DNA from: Sulfurimonas sp. | Lineage (GTDB): Bacteria; Campylobacterota; Campylobacteria; Campylobacterales; Sulfurimonadaceae | Direction of reading: 5' to 3' | DNA length: 47,717 nt | Assembly (NCBI GenBank): GCA_011391635.1 | Contig: JAABQD010000022.1 | Span: 1 to 47,717, forward strand | Shown: piece by piece, positions 7,914 to 17,224 of the stretch | How positions within the stretch are numbered: position 1 is the stretch's first letter | How the letters are laid out: each line of letters starts with the position of its first letter | Notes under the pieces: model-generated | Seen by the model: only the letters and a program-made list of their open reading frames with translations | What the model was told of the DNA's origin: nothing | Databases searched by the model: none | Program-made: the position numbers and the translations under genes

Positions 7914-9671
7914 TTAGAGCAGACTACTTATGGAGAGATGATTGTACTCATGTTTTGCTACTTTTTTTTGTGAGGATAATATATGGTTTATATTTCCAGA
8001 AAATCTATTTTTCGCTCTCTTTGGGATAATGACGATGGAGGCACTCACAGTCAAAAGCGGAAACTCCTTTATATTCTCTTCTCTATCTTTTGATACAATG
8101 AAACCTCTTTGTTTATCCTCTTTAGAGTAAAAATCTTTGGCATCTTGTGTGAATTTTTTGATAACTTTGAGGATATTTTTGATATAAAAATAGTCATCTA
8201 AATTGTCATGTTTAATTGCGACAAAAAAATCATCTCCACCGATATGTGCCTTAGAAAACTCAGGAGGTAGATGTTTTTTTATGATATCAGCAAACAGAAG
8301 TATCACTCTATCTCCATTTCTAAAGCCATAGACATCATTATATGCTTTAAAATTATCTAAATCAAAATAGCAGAGCATGTAAGAGTCTTGGTTGGTCGAG
8401 ATTGCCGATATGTATCGTTCAATCATTGTATTTCCAGGAAGTTTTGTGAGAGGATTTTGTTCTCTTGCATAGACCAAATTTTCCTCATTCATAATATTTA
8501 TGATAGCTCTTGCAGAGAGATAACCATAATATTTTGAGTTGTTTGTGAGGATAATACCCTTAGACTCAGGATTGTTTGAAAATAGCTCTATGATGGTGGA
8601 GATATCGCTATTTACATCTGTAACGCCACAGTGGCTGATTAAGTTTCTTAATTTGGATTTTTTTGTGCCATCATTGAGAAGGAGTGATTTTCCATATTGA
8701 GAGTATAAAAACTCTTTTATAACATTTTCTTGAAGGATACCGATAGGCTCCTCGTTTGAGTTGACAATAGGAATGACTGAAGTCTCAGGATATTTTTTGA
8801 AGTATTCTATGACTTGACTCATTTTGGAGTGAACGCTTAGGGATTTAATCTTGTCTAGATAAGAATCCATTTTGTATTCATTCTCGGCTCTTTTGTCTTT
8901 TTTGAGTAGTTCAAACATGTCACTATATTTTTGTGCTATCTCGTTTGTATGGAGAGTTGGCTTTTGGATAAGATATCCTTGTGCTAAGTGACATCCAATG
9001 TCTCGACATACAAGGAGTTCCTCTTTAGTCTCAACACCCTCAGCAATCACTTTGATACCAAGCTGAATAGCAAGATGTGTGATATTGCGAACCATCACCT
9101 TTTTTTTCATATCTTTTTCTATGTCTTTGAGAAAAAATCTATCTATTTTTATAACATCAGGAGTGCTATCATAGAGGAGTTTATAGCCAGAATATCCTAC
9201 TCCAAAATCATCAATGGCTATACAAAAGTTCTCTTCTTTATAGTGTGTAAGAACTTGTTCCATATTACAATCACTTGAAATTTCATGCCTTTCAGAGATT
9301 TCAAAACAGATGTTGTCTTTTTTGATATCATATTTTTTAAGTAGTTTACTTGTATTTCCACTTGAAAAATCTGGCATTTCAAAAAGGCGATTGTCAAGAT
9401 TATAGAAGAGTTTAATATTTTTAAAATTATCAATTTGTATAAATTTTTGTATCGCTTTTTCACGCAAGGCAATATCAAAAGAGTAGAGGAGGTTCTCTTT
9501 GTAAATTTTGTCAAAAAGGTCAAAAATGGAGTCAAATCCAACCTCTTGATAATTTCTTAGAAGAGCTTCAACAGCATAAATTCTTCCAGTATGGATATTT
9601 ATGATAGGTTGAAAGGCTATATCTAAAACTGCTAAATTATCTAACCATTTGTTTGGTAATCTATTTTCCAT
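7914..9671 (-). CDS. EAL–CBS pair–GGDEF protein (c-di-GMP turnover)
   Basis: Domains in order: EAL phosphodiesterase (about 10–245; EALLR at 35–39, FEISER at 123–128, IDDFGVGYSG, KIDRFF, EGVET and QGYLIQKP all present, so probably active), a tandem CBS pair (about 275–400), and GGDEF (about 405–570) with GGDDF at 478–482, a conservative Glu-to-Asp change in the active-site motif. The CBS pair suggests control by adenine nucleotides. I chose ATG 9671 (MENRLPN) rather than the in-frame GTG at 9692; neither has a good Shine-Dalgarno, so the start is uncertain. No membrane segment. It follows murI on the same strand. Confidence 0.9.
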   Translation of the reverse strand: MENRLPNKWLDNLAVLDIAFQPIINIHTGRIYAVEALLRNYQEVGFDSIFDLFDKIYKENLLYSFDIALREKAIQKFIQIDNFKNIKLFYNLDNRLFEMPDFSSGNTSKLLKKYDIKKDNICFEISERHEISSDCNMEQVLTHYKEENFCIAIDDFGVGYSGYKLLYDSTPDVIKIDRFFLKDIEKDMKKKVMVRNITHLAIQLGIKVIAEGVETKEELLVCRDIGCHLAQGYLIQKPTLHTNEIAQKYSDMFELLKKDKRAENEYKMDSYLDKIKSLSVHSKMSQVIEYFKKYPETSVIPIVNSNEEPIGILQENVIKEFLYSQYGKSLLLNDGTKKSKLRNLISHCGVTDVNSDISTIIELFSNNPESKGIILTNNSKYYGYLSARAIINIMNEENLVYAREQNPLTKLPGNTMIERYISAISTNQDSYMLCYFDLDNFKAYNDVYGFRNGDRVILLFADIIKKHLPPEFSKAHIGGDDFFVAIKHDNLDDYFYIKNILKVIKKFTQDAKDFYSKEDKQRGFIVSKDREENIKEFPLLTVSASIVIIPKRAKNRFSGNINHILSSQKKVAKHEYNHLSISSLL

Positions 9672-9722
9672 GGCGAAAGTGTATAGCTGCACGATTGCAA
9701 AATAGTTACACTCAGGGATATT

Positions 9723-10466
9723 TTAGAGGTTTAACCACATCTTAGCAACATTTCTGAGTGCTTCAGGATTTTCTGAGGCAAAAAATTTGAGCTCTGGATT
9801 TTTGTATTTTGTATGAAATGTAAAATTTTTTTTGAGTTGTTCAACAATTGCTTCACCAGAGTGAATGAGAAGTGTATTTTTGCCAAAATAGTTTTGTAGA
9901 GCCTCTGAAATAAGAGGAAAGTGTGTACATCCAAGAATAACGGCATGTGGAACTTCTAAATCTTGAAAATAGTGTTTCATTGTGGCATCCAAAATTTCGC
10001 CACTGTAAATTCCCTCTTCTACCATAGGAACAAAAAGACCTGTTGCTTTAGCTTGAAGATTTGCAAAGCCTTGTTTGTGAAGGCTTGTTTCATAGGCTTT
10101 AGAGTTTACCGTTGCTTTTGTGCCTAGGATGAGGATATTAGAGTTTTTATCTTTGAGTGCATTGGATGTTGCAAGGACACCAGACTCTACCACACCAATA
10201 ACAGGGCATGTGGAATTTTCTCGCATCTCTTCGAGTGCATAGGCACTTACGGTATTACAGGCTACGATAATAAGGTCAAGTTCGAAATTCTTGAAAAATT
10301 CTACAGCTTCTATCGCGTAGCGAATAATAGTGTTTTTGTCCTTGATACCATAAGGCACACGGGCTGTATCTCCGAAGTAGATTATCTCTTCAAAGAGTTG
10401 GTGTTCAAGAAGTGATTTTACAACTGTAAGCCCACCAATTCCGCTATCAAATACACCTAATTTCAT
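9723..10466 (-). CDS. murI: Glutamate racemase
   Basis: Makes D-glutamate for peptidoglycan. Both catalytic cysteines are visible in VACNTVSA and LGCTHFPL, with the N-terminal FDSGIGGLTV substrate motif and the length (247 residues) normal for the family. It begins two bases after the rho stop codon, so the two are cotranscribed. It contains two copies of the GGCATGTGG repeat (9942 and 10205), read as Pro-His-Ala and Ser-Thr-Cys-Pro. Confidence 0.97.
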   Translation of the reverse strand: MKLGVFDSGIGGLTVVKSLLEHQLFEEIIYFGDTARVPYGIKDKNTIIRYAIEAVEFFKNFELDLIIVACNTVSAYALEEMRENSTCPVIGVVESGVLATSNALKDKNSNILILGTKATVNSKAYETSLHKQGFANLQAKATGLFVPMVEEGIYSGEILDATMKHYFQDLEVPHAVILGCTHFPLISEALQNYFGKNTLLIHSGEAIVEQLKKNFTFHTKYKNPELKFFASENPEALRNVAKMWLNL

Positions 10467-10468
10467 AA

Positions 10469-11839
10469 TTATTGGTTTGTATTCATACTTTCTAAAAATT
10501 CTGCATTGGTCGCTTTTTTGCCCATTGTAGTGTAAACAAATTTGAGAGCTTCGATTTCATTGTCTTGTTTATGAATCATTTGGCGAAGAATAAATACTTT
10601 TTGTAAAATATCAGCACTGATAAGAAGTTCATCTTTTCTTGTTCCAGATTTGAGGATATCAATCGCAGGGAAAATGCGTCTCTCAGCAATTTTACGATCA
10701 AGCACCACTTCAGAGTTTCCAGTTCCTTTGAACTCTTCAAAGATAACTTCATCCATTTTACTTCCAGTATCCACAAGTGCAGTAGCGATAATCGTCAAAC
10801 TACCGCCATTTTCAATGTTTCTTGCCGCTCCGAAGAAGCGTTTTGGTTTGTGAAGTGCATTTGCATCTACACCACCAGAGAGAACCTTTCCACTTGAAGG
10901 TGTAACAGTATTGTACGCTCTTGCGAGACGCGTGATAGAGTCAAGTAAAATTACAACATCTTTGCCTAACTCAACGCGTCTTTTTGCCTTTTCTATAACC
11001 ATTTCAGCAACTTTAACATGGTTTTTTGCAGGCATATCAAAAGTGGAGCTATACACATCTCCCTTTACACTTCTCTCCATATCTGTTACCTCTTCAGGTC
11101 GCTCATCTACGAGTAAAACCATTAAATCGATTTCAGGATGATTTGCCGAAATACCATGAGCAATCTCTTTGAGAAGTTCTGTTTTACCACTTCTTGGAGG
11201 AGCTACAACCAAACCTCTCTGTCCCTTTCCAATCGGAGCAAACAAATCCATCATTCTTCCCGTGAGACCCTTTTCGCTGTACTCTAATTTGATTTGTTCA
11301 GACGCGTATAAAGGTGTGAGATTTTCAAAAAGAGGTCTTTTTTTGCTCTCTTCAGGTGGTAAGCCGTTGACAGCTTCTATTTTGATAAGTGCGTAGTATC
11401 TCTCTTGGTCTTTTGGAGGACGAACTTGACCTGTGACCACATCCCCATTTCTTAGTGCAAATCTCTTAATTTGAGTGTTTGAAACATAAGCATCATTGAT
11501 ACTCTCATTGAAACTTTTATCAATTGAGCGGATAAATCCGTAGCCATCTTGCATGATTTCAAGGATGCCACTAAAGAGAATATAGCCACCTTGTTCTGTC
11601 TGAGCTTTGAGGATTTCAAAGATAATATCTTGTCTTTTTAGCTCATTTGGATGCTCAACATTGAGTTCATTAGCTATGGTGACTAACTCTTCAATACTTT
11701 TTGCACGAAGATCATCTACCGTTACCCCTTTGACAGGTGTATGCGAACGAGCTTTGCTATTTGGCTTTGTTGTTGTTTTGCGAGGTTGTGTTGGAGTTGC
11801 TGTGGCTGTCGAAGTTGCTTGTGAATTGTTTTCACTCAT
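10469..11839 (-). CDS. rho: Transcription termination factor Rho
   Basis: Hexameric RNA helicase that ends transcription. An N-terminal Ser/Thr/Pro-rich extension (about 1–40) precedes the Rho N domain, the cold-shock-like RNA-binding domain (GYGFIR, about 104–109), and the ATPase core with Walker [11 protein letters not shown] (about 204–213) and Walker [11 protein letters not shown]. The helicase R-loop [14 protein letters not shown] is intact. ATG at 11839 has AAGG about nine bases upstream. It is followed directly by murI. Rho genes are often autoregulated through a leader; a leader of up to about 130 bases is available here. Confidence 0.98.
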   Translation of the reverse strand: MSENNSQATSTATATPTQPRKTTTKPNSKARSHTPVKGVTVDDLRAKSIEELVTIANELNVEHPNELKRQDIIFEILKAQTEQGGYILFSGILEIMQDGYGFIRSIDKSFNESINDAYVSNTQIKRFALRNGDVVTGQVRPPKDQERYYALIKIEAVNGLPPEESKKRPLFENLTPLYASEQIKLEYSEKGLTGRMMDLFAPIGKGQRGLVVAPPRSGKTELLKEIAHGISANHPEIDLMVLLVDERPEEVTDMERSVKGDVYSSTFDMPAKNHVKVAEMVIEKAKRRVELGKDVVILLDSITRLARAYNTVTPSSGKVLSGGVDANALHKPKRFFGAARNIENGGSLTIIATALVDTGSKMDEVIFEEFKGTGNSEVVLDRKIAERRIFPAIDILKSGTRKDELLISADILQKVFILRQMIHKQDNEIEALKFVYTTMGKKATNAEFLESMNTNQ

Positions 11840-11974
11840 TAAGTAATTACCTTAGTTTATTGGGATTTTTTTGCGTAACGCATAAGTAAGAGGATATTGA
11901 GATATGTAAATACCTGTTTTGATGTCGCAATTTTACACTAATTGAGGAGCGAATGTCAAGTTTTTACCCAACTC

Positions 11975-13057
11975 TTAGCTCTTTAAGCTCGATATTGCTT
12001 CTACAACATTGGAGATATTTATTTTTGCTTCATCGAGTGTTGTTTGTGTTTTTTCTGCAAGATTGCGTACTTCATCTGCAACAACTGCAAACCCTCGTCC
12101 ATGCTCACCAGCTCTTGCTGCTTCGATTGCTGCATTGAGTGCTAAGAGGTTGGTTTGGTCTGCTATGTCTGAAATAGTTTCTAATACTTTATAGATATCT
12201 TGACTCTGACTTTGAAGTGTATTCAACTTTTCTTGAAATTCAAAGTTTTGTTCACTCTCTTGGAGTTGTGCATGAGCATTTTGCTGATTCATGCCTTTTA
12301 ATTTGCCTTGAAATTCATCTATCAAAATTTCTTGAGAGTTTTGTAGCTCTATGATTTTCATCTTGAGTGTTTCTATCTCTATTTCAAGAGTCTGTTTCTC
12401 TTTTTTTAATTCAGCATTAAAATTTTCATTTTGCACATGCCAAGATTTTTTTTGATTGTGCAAAACCATAACCTCTTCTGCAAGGGTATTGTACTCTTCT
12501 TGTAAATTTGCGAAGTCTTGTTCATGTGTACTATTCTCATTGACAAACTCTTGGACACTTCTTCCTCGTGTATTGTTTGGAGTTCTAAAGAAAAGATATC
12601 CAAAAAAGAGACCAGTTGCAAGAGATACGAGTGCTAAAATTATATAAGCGGAAGTTGATTCATCTAGCGTTTCAGTTGATTCGGTTTCATTATGAGAGCT
12701 GTTTTGAACAAGCTCTTTGCCATCTTTACCCATTTTAGAGTAAAGCTCTTCTAGTTTTTCAATATCTGATTTATCTATTTTTTTATTTTGTTCTTTGAGT
12801 GTAGATAAAAGTTGAGTCGTCTTTTCTTCTATACTTTTAAAATCTTCAATTTCATCTTTTTTGAGGGCATGAGAAGAAATAATTTTGTCATGAGAAGTTA
12901 ATACTAAAAAGTATAAAGAAACTTTTTCTTCTGCCGAGAGGTGGAGAGAAATTTTATCTATCTCTTCGTTTAACTCCATGTAGCCTTGTTGCACTTCAGA
13001 AAGAGAAGATGCAAAAACAGTGATATTAAGTAAGATTAAAAGTAATAATGATTTCAT
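11975..13057 (-). CDS. Chemoreceptor-like protein with shortened signalling domain
   Basis: I chose the second in-frame ATG (13057), which has AAGG seven bases upstream and gives a clean signal peptide ([17 protein letters not shown]). A small helical periplasmic region (about 20–135) is followed by a membrane span (about 140–160), a long coiled coil, and the methyl-accepting hairpin tip ([26 protein letters not shown] to ADEVRNLA, in two parts). The protein ends about 27 residues beyond the tip, so most of the return helix of the usual hairpin is missing. There is no HAMP domain that I can see. It should still touch CheA/CheW through the tip, but normal receptor packing and adaptation are doubtful. 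Confidence 0.85.
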   Translation of the reverse strand: MKSLLLLILLNITVFASSLSEVQQGYMELNEEIDKISLHLSAEEKVSLYFLVLTSHDKIISSHALKKDEIEDFKSIEEKTTQLLSTLKEQNKKIDKSDIEKLEELYSKMGKDGKELVQNSSHNETESTETLDESTSAYIILALVSLATGLFFGYLFFRTPNNTRGRSVQEFVNENSTHEQDFANLQEEYNTLAEEVMVLHNQKKSWHVQNENFNAELKKEKQTLEIEIETLKMKIIELQNSQEILIDEFQGKLKGMNQQNAHAQLQESEQNFEFQEKLNTLQSQSQDIYKVLETISDIADQTNLLALNAAIEAARAGEHGRGFAVVADEVRNLAEKTQTTLDEAKINISNVVEAISSLKS

Positions 13058-13105
13058 GACCAACCTTAAAGCATATTTCATTCCAAAAGTGAATTAAAAC
13101 TCTCA

Positions 13106-13630
13106 TTACGCATACAATAGTTTTGCTTGTTCGTCAAATTGTTGCAATGTTTTTTCCAATAATTTTTTGGCATCTTCAAATATTTTTTCCATTGAATCCG
13201 CTTTTTTTATCGAATTATCAAACATTTTAACTATGCCATTACGCGTATGATTTTTTGTCTCTTCATCCTTTTCTTTCATGGGTGCAAAGATATCTGCGAT
13301 TTGATTTGCTAATTTTGTTACGGGAGTAGTTGGAGCATCTTCTTGTAACTCTTTTAAAAAAGAATCAACAAATGGCTGTGCAATTTTCATAAATTCATCG
13401 ATCTCTTTTTGATCTTGCTCACTGATACCATTACTCTCCATAGAAAATTGGAACGATTGCATGGAAGAGAAAGAGAGTTTATCTTGTGTCGTGCCTTTGC
13501 CTTCTTTATGAGACATCGAAAGTTCTTGTTTGTTTGCAAAATCCATATTGATGACATCTCCACTCGATGTTTTCATACTAATACTCAAATCATGCGATGT
13601 ATAAGCACTTAATCCATAGTTTGTATTCAT
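13106..13630 (-). CDS. Unknown soluble protein, 174 residues
   Basis: I do not recognise a family with confidence. The N-terminal half has alternating polar/hydrophobic strands (SSGDVINMDFANKQ) and the C-terminal half is helical and Lys/Glu-rich. No signal peptide or membrane span. A good Shine-Dalgarno (GAGGAG) precedes the ATG at 13630. It lies 49 bp upstream of the chemoreceptor-like gene and probably shares its transcript; the pattern recalls short Campylobacterota and Vibrio proteins of unknown function. Confidence 0.72.
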   Translation of the reverse strand: MNTNYGLSAYTSHDLSISMKTSSGDVINMDFANKQELSMSHKEGKGTTQDKLSFSSMQSFQFSMESNGISEQDQKEIDEFMKIAQPFVDSFLKELQEDAPTTPVTKLANQIADIFAPMKEKDEETKNHTRNGIVKMFDNSIKKADSMEKIFEDAKKLLEKTLQQFDEQAKLLYA

Positions 13631-13715
13631 AACAAACTCCTCTACTTTATTTAGTAGAACATCGGAAAATATTCAAAAAGTTTTAATTTTTAGATTTTAC
13701 TTATGATTAAAGCAA

Positions 13716-13721
13716 TATAAT
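13716..13721 (+). promoter_or_regulatory. Probable -10 element (TATAAT)
   Basis: A consensus TATAAT in the divergent spacer 33 bases upstream of the ATG at 13754. No clear -35 hexamer, which is usual for sigma-70 promoters in this phylum. Confidence 0.5.
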
Positions 13722-13753
13722 GATTTCAAAATTTATGTTAGGTGAGGATTTCG

Positions 13754-15037
13754 ATGAAAATTATAGGGACAGCACTCTTGATTTTGTTTATTCATAGCTC
13801 TTTGGGCGCATATACAAAGCAGATTGTTTTAGATAGTTTTAAAGATAAAGAGAGTGCACAAGCAGCACTTGAATCACTTAAAAGTGATGCAATGTATGAA
13901 AAACTTTCTCTTGTTGCAAAAGAGAATGGATTTACTATCCATGTGGATGCATCAAAATTAGTAGCAGAGCCTCTAAAAAATCAATTTATATTGGAAGAAA
14001 CACTCAAGATGGTTTCTCCAAAGTTTTGTAAAGCAACTGTAAAAGATTTGGAAGTAACGACAAAAAAAGTAGAAGCTCCTTTGGAAAAATCAGAAGTTGT
14101 AGCACCACCGAGTCCACAGTCGCATGGACCTATGAAAAAAATTATTTTGGGAACATTTTCTACACAAAAAGCCGCAGATGAAGAACTTGCAAAGTTCCAA
14201 AAAAATGGAATATATGAGCAAGTAGAGAGTTTAGCAAAAGAAAATGGCTTTGTGATTGAAATACGACCGCTTGGAAACTATACTATTTTAGTTATTGAGC
14301 CACTTGCACAAGAGATGCACACAAAAGTAAAAGATTTAGTTAAACCTCTTTACAAAGAAGCATATTCTCGAGATAGTGTGAAAGTGCCGAGTATTCAAAA
14401 AGTAGAAGTGACACCACCAAGTGTTACAAAAACTGTAGAAGCAAATCAAAGTAAAGCTGTAGTGACACCTCCAATAGCAGTAAAAGCAAGTGATAAAAAT
14501 ATTTCAGCAATGCCAAAAATGGATGTAAATGCAACAAAGCTTCCCCTCAAAGCAACAGATGTAAATACGACAAAAACGGCTCTAAAAACAGATGTCAATA
14601 CAACAAAAACAGTAGCAAAAATAGATATGAATATAACGAAAACACCAGATGTCAACACAACAAAAACTACTGTTCCCGTAACTGTTAAACCTAATTTTGT
14701 CGTAGAAACTATGAGTCCAAAAGATCAAAATGTAACAGAAGCATTTGTAGCAGATACAAATGCAACAGAAGCAAATACAACGGATGCCAACACAACAGAT
14801 AGTAATACAACACAAACAACACTTACGCAACAAGTCGCTCTTAGTTTTCAAGAGCAGATGAAAATGGCACAAGATATGAAAGCTGCTCAAGAGATAGAAA
14901 TGAAAAAAGCAAAAGCAGAGATGCCACAAGAAGAGAGTTCTTATGCACTTTATGTATGGCTTCTTATTTTGGCGGCAGTCGCTGGTACAGTGCTCTATTA
15001 CTATCCAAGATTTAAAAAAATATATGACCAATATTAA
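13754..15037 (+). CDS. Secreted/anchored protein with two SPOR-like repeats, Thr-rich linker and C-terminal membrane helix
   Basis: ATG 13754 follows GGTGAGG and gives a signal peptide (MKIIGTALLILFIHSSLGA). Two related repeats follow (about 22–95 and 125–205), each with a K(K/Q)I(V/I)L pattern, a helix and a KENGF segment, resembling SPOR-like domains. Then comes a low-complexity region with repeated DVNTTKT units (about 255–370), a short coiled coil and a C-terminal membrane span (WLLILAAVAGTVLYYY). Having both an N-terminal export signal and a C-terminal anchor suggests a periplasm-spanning protein; FimV-like or cell-wall roles are possible. Function not identified. Confidence 0.78.
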   Translation: MKIIGTALLILFIHSSLGAYTKQIVLDSFKDKESAQAALESLKSDAMYEKLSLVAKENGFTIHVDASKLVAEPLKNQFILEETLKMVSPKFCKATVKDLEVTTKKVEAPLEKSEVVAPPSPQSHGPMKKIILGTFSTQKAADEELAKFQKNGIYEQVESLAKENGFVIEIRPLGNYTILVIEPLAQEMHTKVKDLVKPLYKEAYSRDSVKVPSIQKVEVTPPSVTKTVEANQSKAVVTPPIAVKASDKNISAMPKMDVNATKLPLKATDVNTTKTALKTDVNTTKTVAKIDMNITKTPDVNTTKTTVPVTVKPNFVVETMSPKDQNVTEAFVADTNATEANTTDANTTDSNTTQTTLTQQVALSFQEQMKMAQDMKAAQEIEMKKAKAEMPQEESSYALYVWLLILAAVAGTVLYYYPRFKKIYDQY

Positions 15038-15066
15038 TTTTTTCGTATTACAAAAGAGGAAATAGT

Positions 15067-15846
15067 TTGGCATATAAAATTTTAGTAACAAATGATGATG
15101 GATACCAAGCAAAGGGGTTACTGAGCCTTGTAGCAACGCTTAGAGAGATAGAAGGTGTCGAGGTGACAGTAGTCGCTCCAGCAAATGAGAAGTCGGCATG
15201 TGGACACTCATTAACACTTGTCCGACCGCTTCGTTTTGTGAGTGTGGATGATGATTTTTATAAGCTTGATGATGGAACACCGAGTGACTGTGTCTATTTG
15301 GCACTCCACTCGATGTTTGAGGGGCAAAAACCTGATTTACTTGTGAGTGGGATTAACCGTGGTTCAAACATGGGCGAGGATATTACCTATTCTGGCACTT
15401 GTGCTGGAGCGATGGAAGCGGTTTTGCATGATGTTCCTGCAATCGCAATAAGTCAAGTGATGGATTTTACTAATCCTGATGGCGATTTTTTTCTGGCATG
15501 TGCAACGATAAAAGAGCTGGTTGTAAAGATAAAAGAGGGCACATTTCCACTTCCACATAGAGAATTTTTAAATGTAAATATTCCAGCTGAACTGAGTGTT
15601 GCTCCGATGAAAGTGACTTATGCAGGGTATAGATGCTATGCAAATGACGCACATCTTCATAGAAATCCTCGTGGAGAAGAGCATTATTGGTTAGGATTAC
15701 ATCCGCTTGAGTTTAAATCCCGCGATGTTGCCCATGATATGAGCGATTATGAAGCTATTGAAGCGGGTTTTATCTCTCTTACTCCGATTCATCTCGATAT
15801 GAGTGCGTATAAAAGTATCAACGCACTCCAAGAGTGGATGCAGTAA
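15067..15846 (+). CDS. surE: 5'/3'-nucleotidase SurE
   Basis: Metal-dependent nucleoside 5'/3'-monophosphate phosphatase, 259 residues. The metal site is visible as TNDDGY (Asp10, Asp11), Ser in NEKSACGHS and Asn in SGINRGSNMG. The start is TTG at 15067 with AGAGGA upstream at good spacing. A copy of the GGCATGTGG repeat (15195) is read as the Ala-Cys-Gly of the SACGHS loop. The next gene begins four bases after its stop. Confidence 0.96.
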   Translation: MAYKILVTNDDGYQAKGLLSLVATLREIEGVEVTVVAPANEKSACGHSLTLVRPLRFVSVDDDFYKLDDGTPSDCVYLALHSMFEGQKPDLLVSGINRGSNMGEDITYSGTCAGAMEAVLHDVPAIAISQVMDFTNPDGDFFLACATIKELVVKIKEGTFPLPHREFLNVNIPAELSVAPMKVTYAGYRCYANDAHLHRNPRGEEHYWLGLHPLEFKSRDVAHDMSDYEAIEAGFISLTPIHLDMSAYKSINALQEWMQ

Positions 15847-15850
15847 ATCG

Positions 15851-16489
15851 ATGAAATATGACCGTATAAAACTGCTTTTGCAAGATGATTTTGCAAAACT
15901 TCAAAATGCAAAAGTGATACTTTTAGGTGTTGGTGGTGTAGGGAGTTTTTGTCTTGATTGTTTGAGTCGAAGTGGAATTACGGATATTACAATTGTTGAT
16001 TTTGACACTTACGATGTGACAAATCAGAACCGCCAAATGTGGTCAGAACTTCACGAGGGTGAGTTTAAAGTAGAAGCACTCCAAAAGCACTATCCACATG
16101 CCAAGATAATCAATGTCAGAGTAGATGAGCAGTGGGTTTGGGATTTTGATTTTGATGTGTATGATTTGGTGCTAGATGCCATAGATGACACCAAAGCGAA
16201 GTTGGCACTAGCTCAAAAATGCCACAAAAAACTTATCTCCTCTTTTGGTTCGGCTAAACGACTTGACCCTACAAAGGTCGAAGTAGCTGATATATGGAAA
16301 ACTTATGGCGATAAATTTGGCTCAAAAATCCGTTATGAACTCAAAAAACGCGGCTTCAATAAAAAATATACAGCTATTTTTTCAAGTGAAGAGGTAGTGA
16401 CAAAAGAGAAAGGAAGTTTCATGGGTGTAACAGCGACCTTTGGGCTTACCATGTGTGCAGAAGCGATAAAAAAAATAAGAAGATTTTAG
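15851..16489 (+). CDS. tcdA: ThiF/MoeB/TcdA-family adenylating enzyme (probable tRNA t6A dehydratase TcdA)
   Basis: An E1-like Rossmann fold with VILLGVGGVGSF (about 20–31), the NQNRQMW arginine motif and LVLDAIDD. The end TFGLTMCAEAIKK fits TcdA, which cyclises threonylcarbamoyl-A37 in tRNA. At 212 residues it is shorter than E. coli TcdA (about 268) and lacks the C-terminal tail, so another ThiF-like role is possible. ATG at 15851 fits better than the overlapping upstream start. A repeat copy (16094) is read as YPHAKI. Confidence 0.78.
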   Translation: MKYDRIKLLLQDDFAKLQNAKVILLGVGGVGSFCLDCLSRSGITDITIVDFDTYDVTNQNRQMWSELHEGEFKVEALQKHYPHAKIINVRVDEQWVWDFDFDVYDLVLDAIDDTKAKLALAQKCHKKLISSFGSAKRLDPTKVEVADIWKTYGDKFGSKIRYELKKRGFNKKYTAIFSSEEVVTKEKGSFMGVTATFGLTMCAEAIKKIRRF

Positions 16490-16498
16490 GAGAGTGCT

Positions 16499-16879
16499 TT
16501 GTTTGATTTTTTGAGTAGTGATTGGTTTAATATAACGCTAGAAATTATTTTTTTGATACTTATAGCGTATGACATAAAAAAATATAGAGAGACAAAAAAG
16601 AGAGAATATCTCACAAATATAGCTCTGACCTTTGGTTTTGCTGTGTGGACTTTGTATCCATACTACAATAGTTATATAGGATGGGACGATGGGCAAAAGC
16701 TCAAAATGAGTTCCACATGCCAATATGACAGCAATCAAACAGTGTGTGCTTGTATAGATGAAGTGATTTTTAAAGAGTATAGCTTTGAGACTTTTGAGAG
16801 TTTGGACAAAAATGGTAGTGATTTTATCAAATTTATAAAAGAGACAAAAGAGGATTGTGTCGATGACTCATGGTTTTGA
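16499..16879 (+). CDS. Small membrane protein of unknown function
   Basis: Starts with TTG at 16499 after a good AGGAG. Two predicted membrane spans (about 12–24 and 40–56) with a basic loop (KKYRETKKRE) between them, then a soluble tail of about 70 residues with four Cys, including a CQYDSNQTVCAC cluster that could form disulfides or bind metal. The repeat copy at 16713 encodes the Thr-Cys-Gln of this cluster. No family recognised. Overlaps the next gene by 17 bases. Confidence 0.68.
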   Translation: MFDFLSSDWFNITLEIIFLILIAYDIKKYRETKKREYLTNIALTFGFAVWTLYPYYNSYIGWDDGQKLKMSSTCQYDSNQTVCACIDEVIFKEYSFETFESLDKNGSDFIKFIKETKEDCVDDSWF

Positions 16880-17135
16880 GATTACAAGAATAGATAAAAA
16901 TCTCATCTGTGAAGGCATAATCGGTGATGGCTGTGGTGGTGGAAGACTTTTTTTCATACAAGATGAAACACTCTTTGCAAATGACCCAATGACAAATGAG
17001 AATATTTTACTTTTAGAAAATATCCATATGCCAAGATGTATAAGTAAGAGAGGGTGTGTTGTGAGTATTCAGTGTGAAAGTGAGTTAATTGAGTTTGATT
17101 TGTCTAGTATGAGTAAAACAACAAAAAATATTTAA
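16863..17135 (+). CDS. Unknown small protein, 90 residues
   Basis: ATG at 16863 lies inside the end of the preceding membrane-protein gene in another frame, so the two are probably translationally coupled. No signal peptide. Beta-strand-rich with GDGCGGGRLFF and several Cys (CEG, CGGG, RCISKRGC, IQCE), so a metal or redox site is possible. I do not recognise it. The sequence CCATATGCC at 17023 is a one-base variant of the dispersed repeat. Confidence 0.62.
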   Translation: MTHGFEITRIDKNLICEGIIGDGCGGGRLFFIQDETLFANDPMTNENILLLENIHMPRCISKRGCVVSIQCESELIEFDLSSMSKTTKNI

Positions 17136-17170
17136 AGTTAATAATCTAATCATGGTTGAGTAAGAACAAA

Positions 17171-17204
17171 ATGTTGTTTAAAGAAGCATTTCTTTAAACA
17201 ACAT
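17171..17204. terminator. 15-bp perfect hairpin between convergent genes
   Basis: ATGTTGTTTAAAGAA and its exact complement are separated by a four-base loop (GCAT). It lies between the plus-strand end at 17135 and the minus-strand polA end at 17225, the expected place for a bidirectional terminator. There is no long U tract on either strand, so termination efficiency is uncertain. Confidence 0.65.
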
Positions 17205-17224
17205 GGTCTACGGTTTGTGGAAAT

